NCBI RefSeq assembly: GCF_005221385.1
Contig: NZ_CP039904.1
Location: forward strand, 620,001-684,000
Length of the DNA stretch: 64,000 nt
Source: Agrobacterium tumefaciens
GTDB lineage: Bacteria; Pseudomonadota; Alphaproteobacteria; Rhizobiales; Rhizobiaceae
Direction of reading: 5' to 3'
Part shown: positions 62,609 to 64,000 of the stretch, in pieces
How positions within the stretch are numbered: position 1 is the stretch's first letter
Layout of the letters: every line of letters starts with the position of its first letter
Translations under genes and position numbers: made by a program
The notes under the pieces: model-generated
Told to the model about the DNA's origin: nothing
What the model saw: only the letters and a program-made list of their open reading frames with translations
Database searches by the model: none

Positions 62609-63283
62609 TCAACGTTCGGACGCACCCGCCTCAACGAAGGAAAGCTTGATGTCAGGCGTTTTTCCACCGGGATGGCGCAACTTTGCCGAAAATCCGTGGC
62701 TGAAACCGGGCTGCATCTCTCGCACCGGCGGTTCAATGACCATGCTGGCCACCAACTGCCCCTTGGCCGCAAAGAGATCGGCGCGAAGGGCCGGCACCTC
62801 TTCCAGGTTGCCGCCATTATTCTCCACGATGCCACTGATGAGCAGGATATCCATGCCGCCTGCCTCCTGCGGCGTAACGGTCACATGGGAAATGGCGAGC
62901 GGGTTTGCCGTGGCGGCGGTCTGCTTTTCCGGCACAACCACCGAGAGGCCGCCGGAGCAGACGAAAACGAAAATGGCGAGCCCCGCAACCAGCGCTGAAT
63001 AGGCATCCGCCGACAGGCGCGACAATCTGCGATCCAGCCAGCCGATGAAGGCAAGGCCAAGCGTACCGATAGTGACGGGCGATTTTGCCCTCTGCCGGCG
63101 TGCCGCGCCGCGATTGTCGTTTCCGGGCTGACGCGAACGGTTTTCCTTGATGGTGACAAATTCCGCGTCTACCACGTCGTGGATCGGATTTGCCGCCCGC
63201 GCCGCGCGGCGCACCGGCGTTTCCGGCATCAGGAGGTCGAAATCGAATGCCGCTTGCCGGCGAGATGAACGGAACATAGCCAT
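62609..63283 (-). CDS. Hypothetical membrane protein adjacent to ftsE
   Basis: 224 aa. Basic cytoplasmic N-terminus of ~85 residues, one membrane helix (AYSALVAGLAIFVFVCSGGL, about 94-113), then a C-terminal ~100-residue domain: ISHVTVTPQEAGGMDILLIS, GIVENNGGNLEEVPALRADL, FAAKGQLVASMVIEPPVREM, PGFSHGFSAKLRHPGGKTPD. That domain resembles the DUF3426/FxLYD-type beta-sandwich found in bacterial membrane proteins. Often found next to ftsEX in rhizobia (from memory). Function unknown; divergent from ftsE. Confidence 0.75.
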   Translation of the reverse strand: MAMFRSSRRQAAFDFDLLMPETPVRRAARAANPIHDVVDAEFVTIKENRSRQPGNDNRGAARRQRAKSPVTIGTLGLAFIGWLDRRLSRLSADAYSALVAGLAIFVFVCSGGLSVVVPEKQTAATANPLAISHVTVTPQEAGGMDILLISGIVENNGGNLEEVPALRADLFAAKGQLVASMVIEPPVREMQPGFSHGFSAKLRHPGGKTPDIKLSFVEAGASER

Positions 63284-63476
63284 AGAATTCCCCGGTCAGG
63301 TTTTCCGGCCCGCAAAACTGGGCATTGCAACGAATCCTGCCAAGTTTTAAATTTAATTGGTTAATGCTTCGCAAAAACGGCTCGCGCAGGCCACCGGAAC
63401 CGGTTTACACCGCGACATCCGGCCCCAAGCGCCAGCGGTTTGCGAACCACCACGAAACGAAGAGACTGGAAGTCCG

Positions 63477-64000
63477 TTGATCCATTTCGAAAATGTCGGG
63501 TTGCGTTACGGCATGGGGCCCGAGATCCTGAGGGACATGACCTTCGATATTCCCAAGGGTTCGTTCCAGTTTCTGACCGGCCCTTCGGGTGCGGGCAAGA
63601 CCTCGCTGCTGCGCATGCTTTTGATGTCGCTGCAGCCCACCCGCGGTAATATCCGCATGTTCAACCGCGATGTATCGCGCATTCCGCGCAGCGAGTTGCC
63701 GATGTTGCGCCGCCGTGTCGGCATCGTCTTTCAGGATTTCCGGCTGCTGGATCATCTGACGACCTATGAGAATGTCGCCCTGCCGCTGCGGGTGCGCGGC
63801 AAGGAGGAAAGCGCTTACCGCAACGATGTGATCGAGCTGCTGAAGTGGGTTGGGCTTGGCGAGCGCATCAATGTGCTGCCGGCCATCTTGTCCGGCGGGG
63901 AAAAGCAGCGCGCCGCCATTGCCCGCGCGCTGATGGACCAGCCGGAAATCCTGCTGGCCGACGAGCCGACCGGCAACGTTGATCCGCCGATGGCCAAGCG
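63477..64000 (+). CDS. ftsE: Cell-division ATP-binding protein FtsE (5' part, runs off the window)
   Basis: 174 codons from TTG 63477 without a stop before the window ends. ABC ATPase core: IHFENVGLRYGMGPEILRDM, Walker A LTGPSGAGKTSLLRML, Q-loop IVFQDFRLLDHLTTYENVAL, signature LSGGEKQRAAIARALMDQPE and Walker B LLADEPTGNVDPPMAKR. This order and the AYEN/TTYENVALPL segment fit FtsE, which with FtsX activates peptidoglycan hydrolases at the division site. ftsX should follow beyond the window. GGAAG lies five bases before the TTG. Confidence 0.93.
   Translation, partial: MIHFENVGLRYGMGPEILRDMTFDIPKGSFQFLTGPSGAGKTSLLRMLLMSLQPTRGNIRMFNRDVSRIPRSELPMLRRRVGIVFQDFRLLDHLTTYENVALPLRVRGKEESAYRNDVIELLKWVGLGERINVLPAILSGGEKQRAAIARALMDQPEILLADEPTGNVDPPMAK

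Overview
The window is a GC-rich chromosomal segment with the gene content of a Rhizobiaceae alphaproteobacterium, most like Agrobacterium or Rhizobium. This rests on the FrcA-like single-domain sugar ABC ATPase, the CpdR/TIGR02302/argH-lptM-lysA block, a cobalamin-riboswitch metE, RIME-like intergenic palindromes and a dispersed 'AGAGCATTTCC' repeat. This is recognition from memory, with no database search. No tRNA, rRNA, CRISPR array, insertion sequence or phage was seen.

Layout. (1) 1-9464: surface-polysaccharide locus with a partial gene, pyruvyl transferase, Wzx-type flippase, three glycosyltransferases and rmlCBDA for dTDP-L-rhamnose. The first genes are visibly AT-richer than the rest. 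(2) 9600-11695: GreA/GreB-like protein and a secreted RTX-type GH16 glycanase. (3) 11774-19305: a sugar/glycerophosphodiester-type ABC importer with a TIM-barrel epimerase and a UgpQ-like phosphodiesterase, divergent from a ROK repressor; two near-identical operators lie between them. (4) 19334-20330: two small unknown genes. (5) 20527-25948: a tightly coupled five-gene operon (SARP-type regulator, 142-aa unknown protein, YcaO, TfuA, and a peptidylarginine/agmatine-deiminase-fold enzyme). It looks like a peptide- or protein-modification system without an obvious precursor and is the best candidate for an undescribed system. (6) 26088-26853: XRE regulator and a small unknown gene. (7) 27031-29746: metE under a cobalamin riboswitch, with a strong palindrome further upstream. 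(8) 29760-34464: xylose-type ABC transporter and divergent ROK repressor around a perfect 12-bp inverted repeat. (9) 34489-36033: glpD. (10) 36301-46625: propionyl-CoA to succinyl-CoA pathway (pccB, pccA, methylmalonyl-CoA mutase, epimerase) interspersed with kptA, a GST and two unknowns, with a divergent PrpR/RamB/ScfR-like regulator. (11) 46639-51743: alkA-like glycosylase, gluQ, YihY, SDR, a small membrane protein, a PduO-type cobalamin adenosyltransferase and a rhomboid protease. (12) 51927-54622: etfB, etfA and hbdA. (13) 54679-64000: tlpA, argH, lptM, lysA, a TIGR02302 protein, cpdR, hpt, an unknown membrane protein and the 5' part of ftsE, which runs off the end.

How parts fit together. 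Cobalamin links three blocks: the PduO-type enzyme makes adenosylcobalamin, the mutase uses it, and the riboswitch should shut off B12-independent MetE when B12 is plentiful. EtfAB, HbdA and the propionate pathway suggest acyl-CoA or branched-chain/odd-chain catabolism. Start codons were chosen by ribosome-binding sites, so several genes start inside longer open frames, and several use GTG or TTG.
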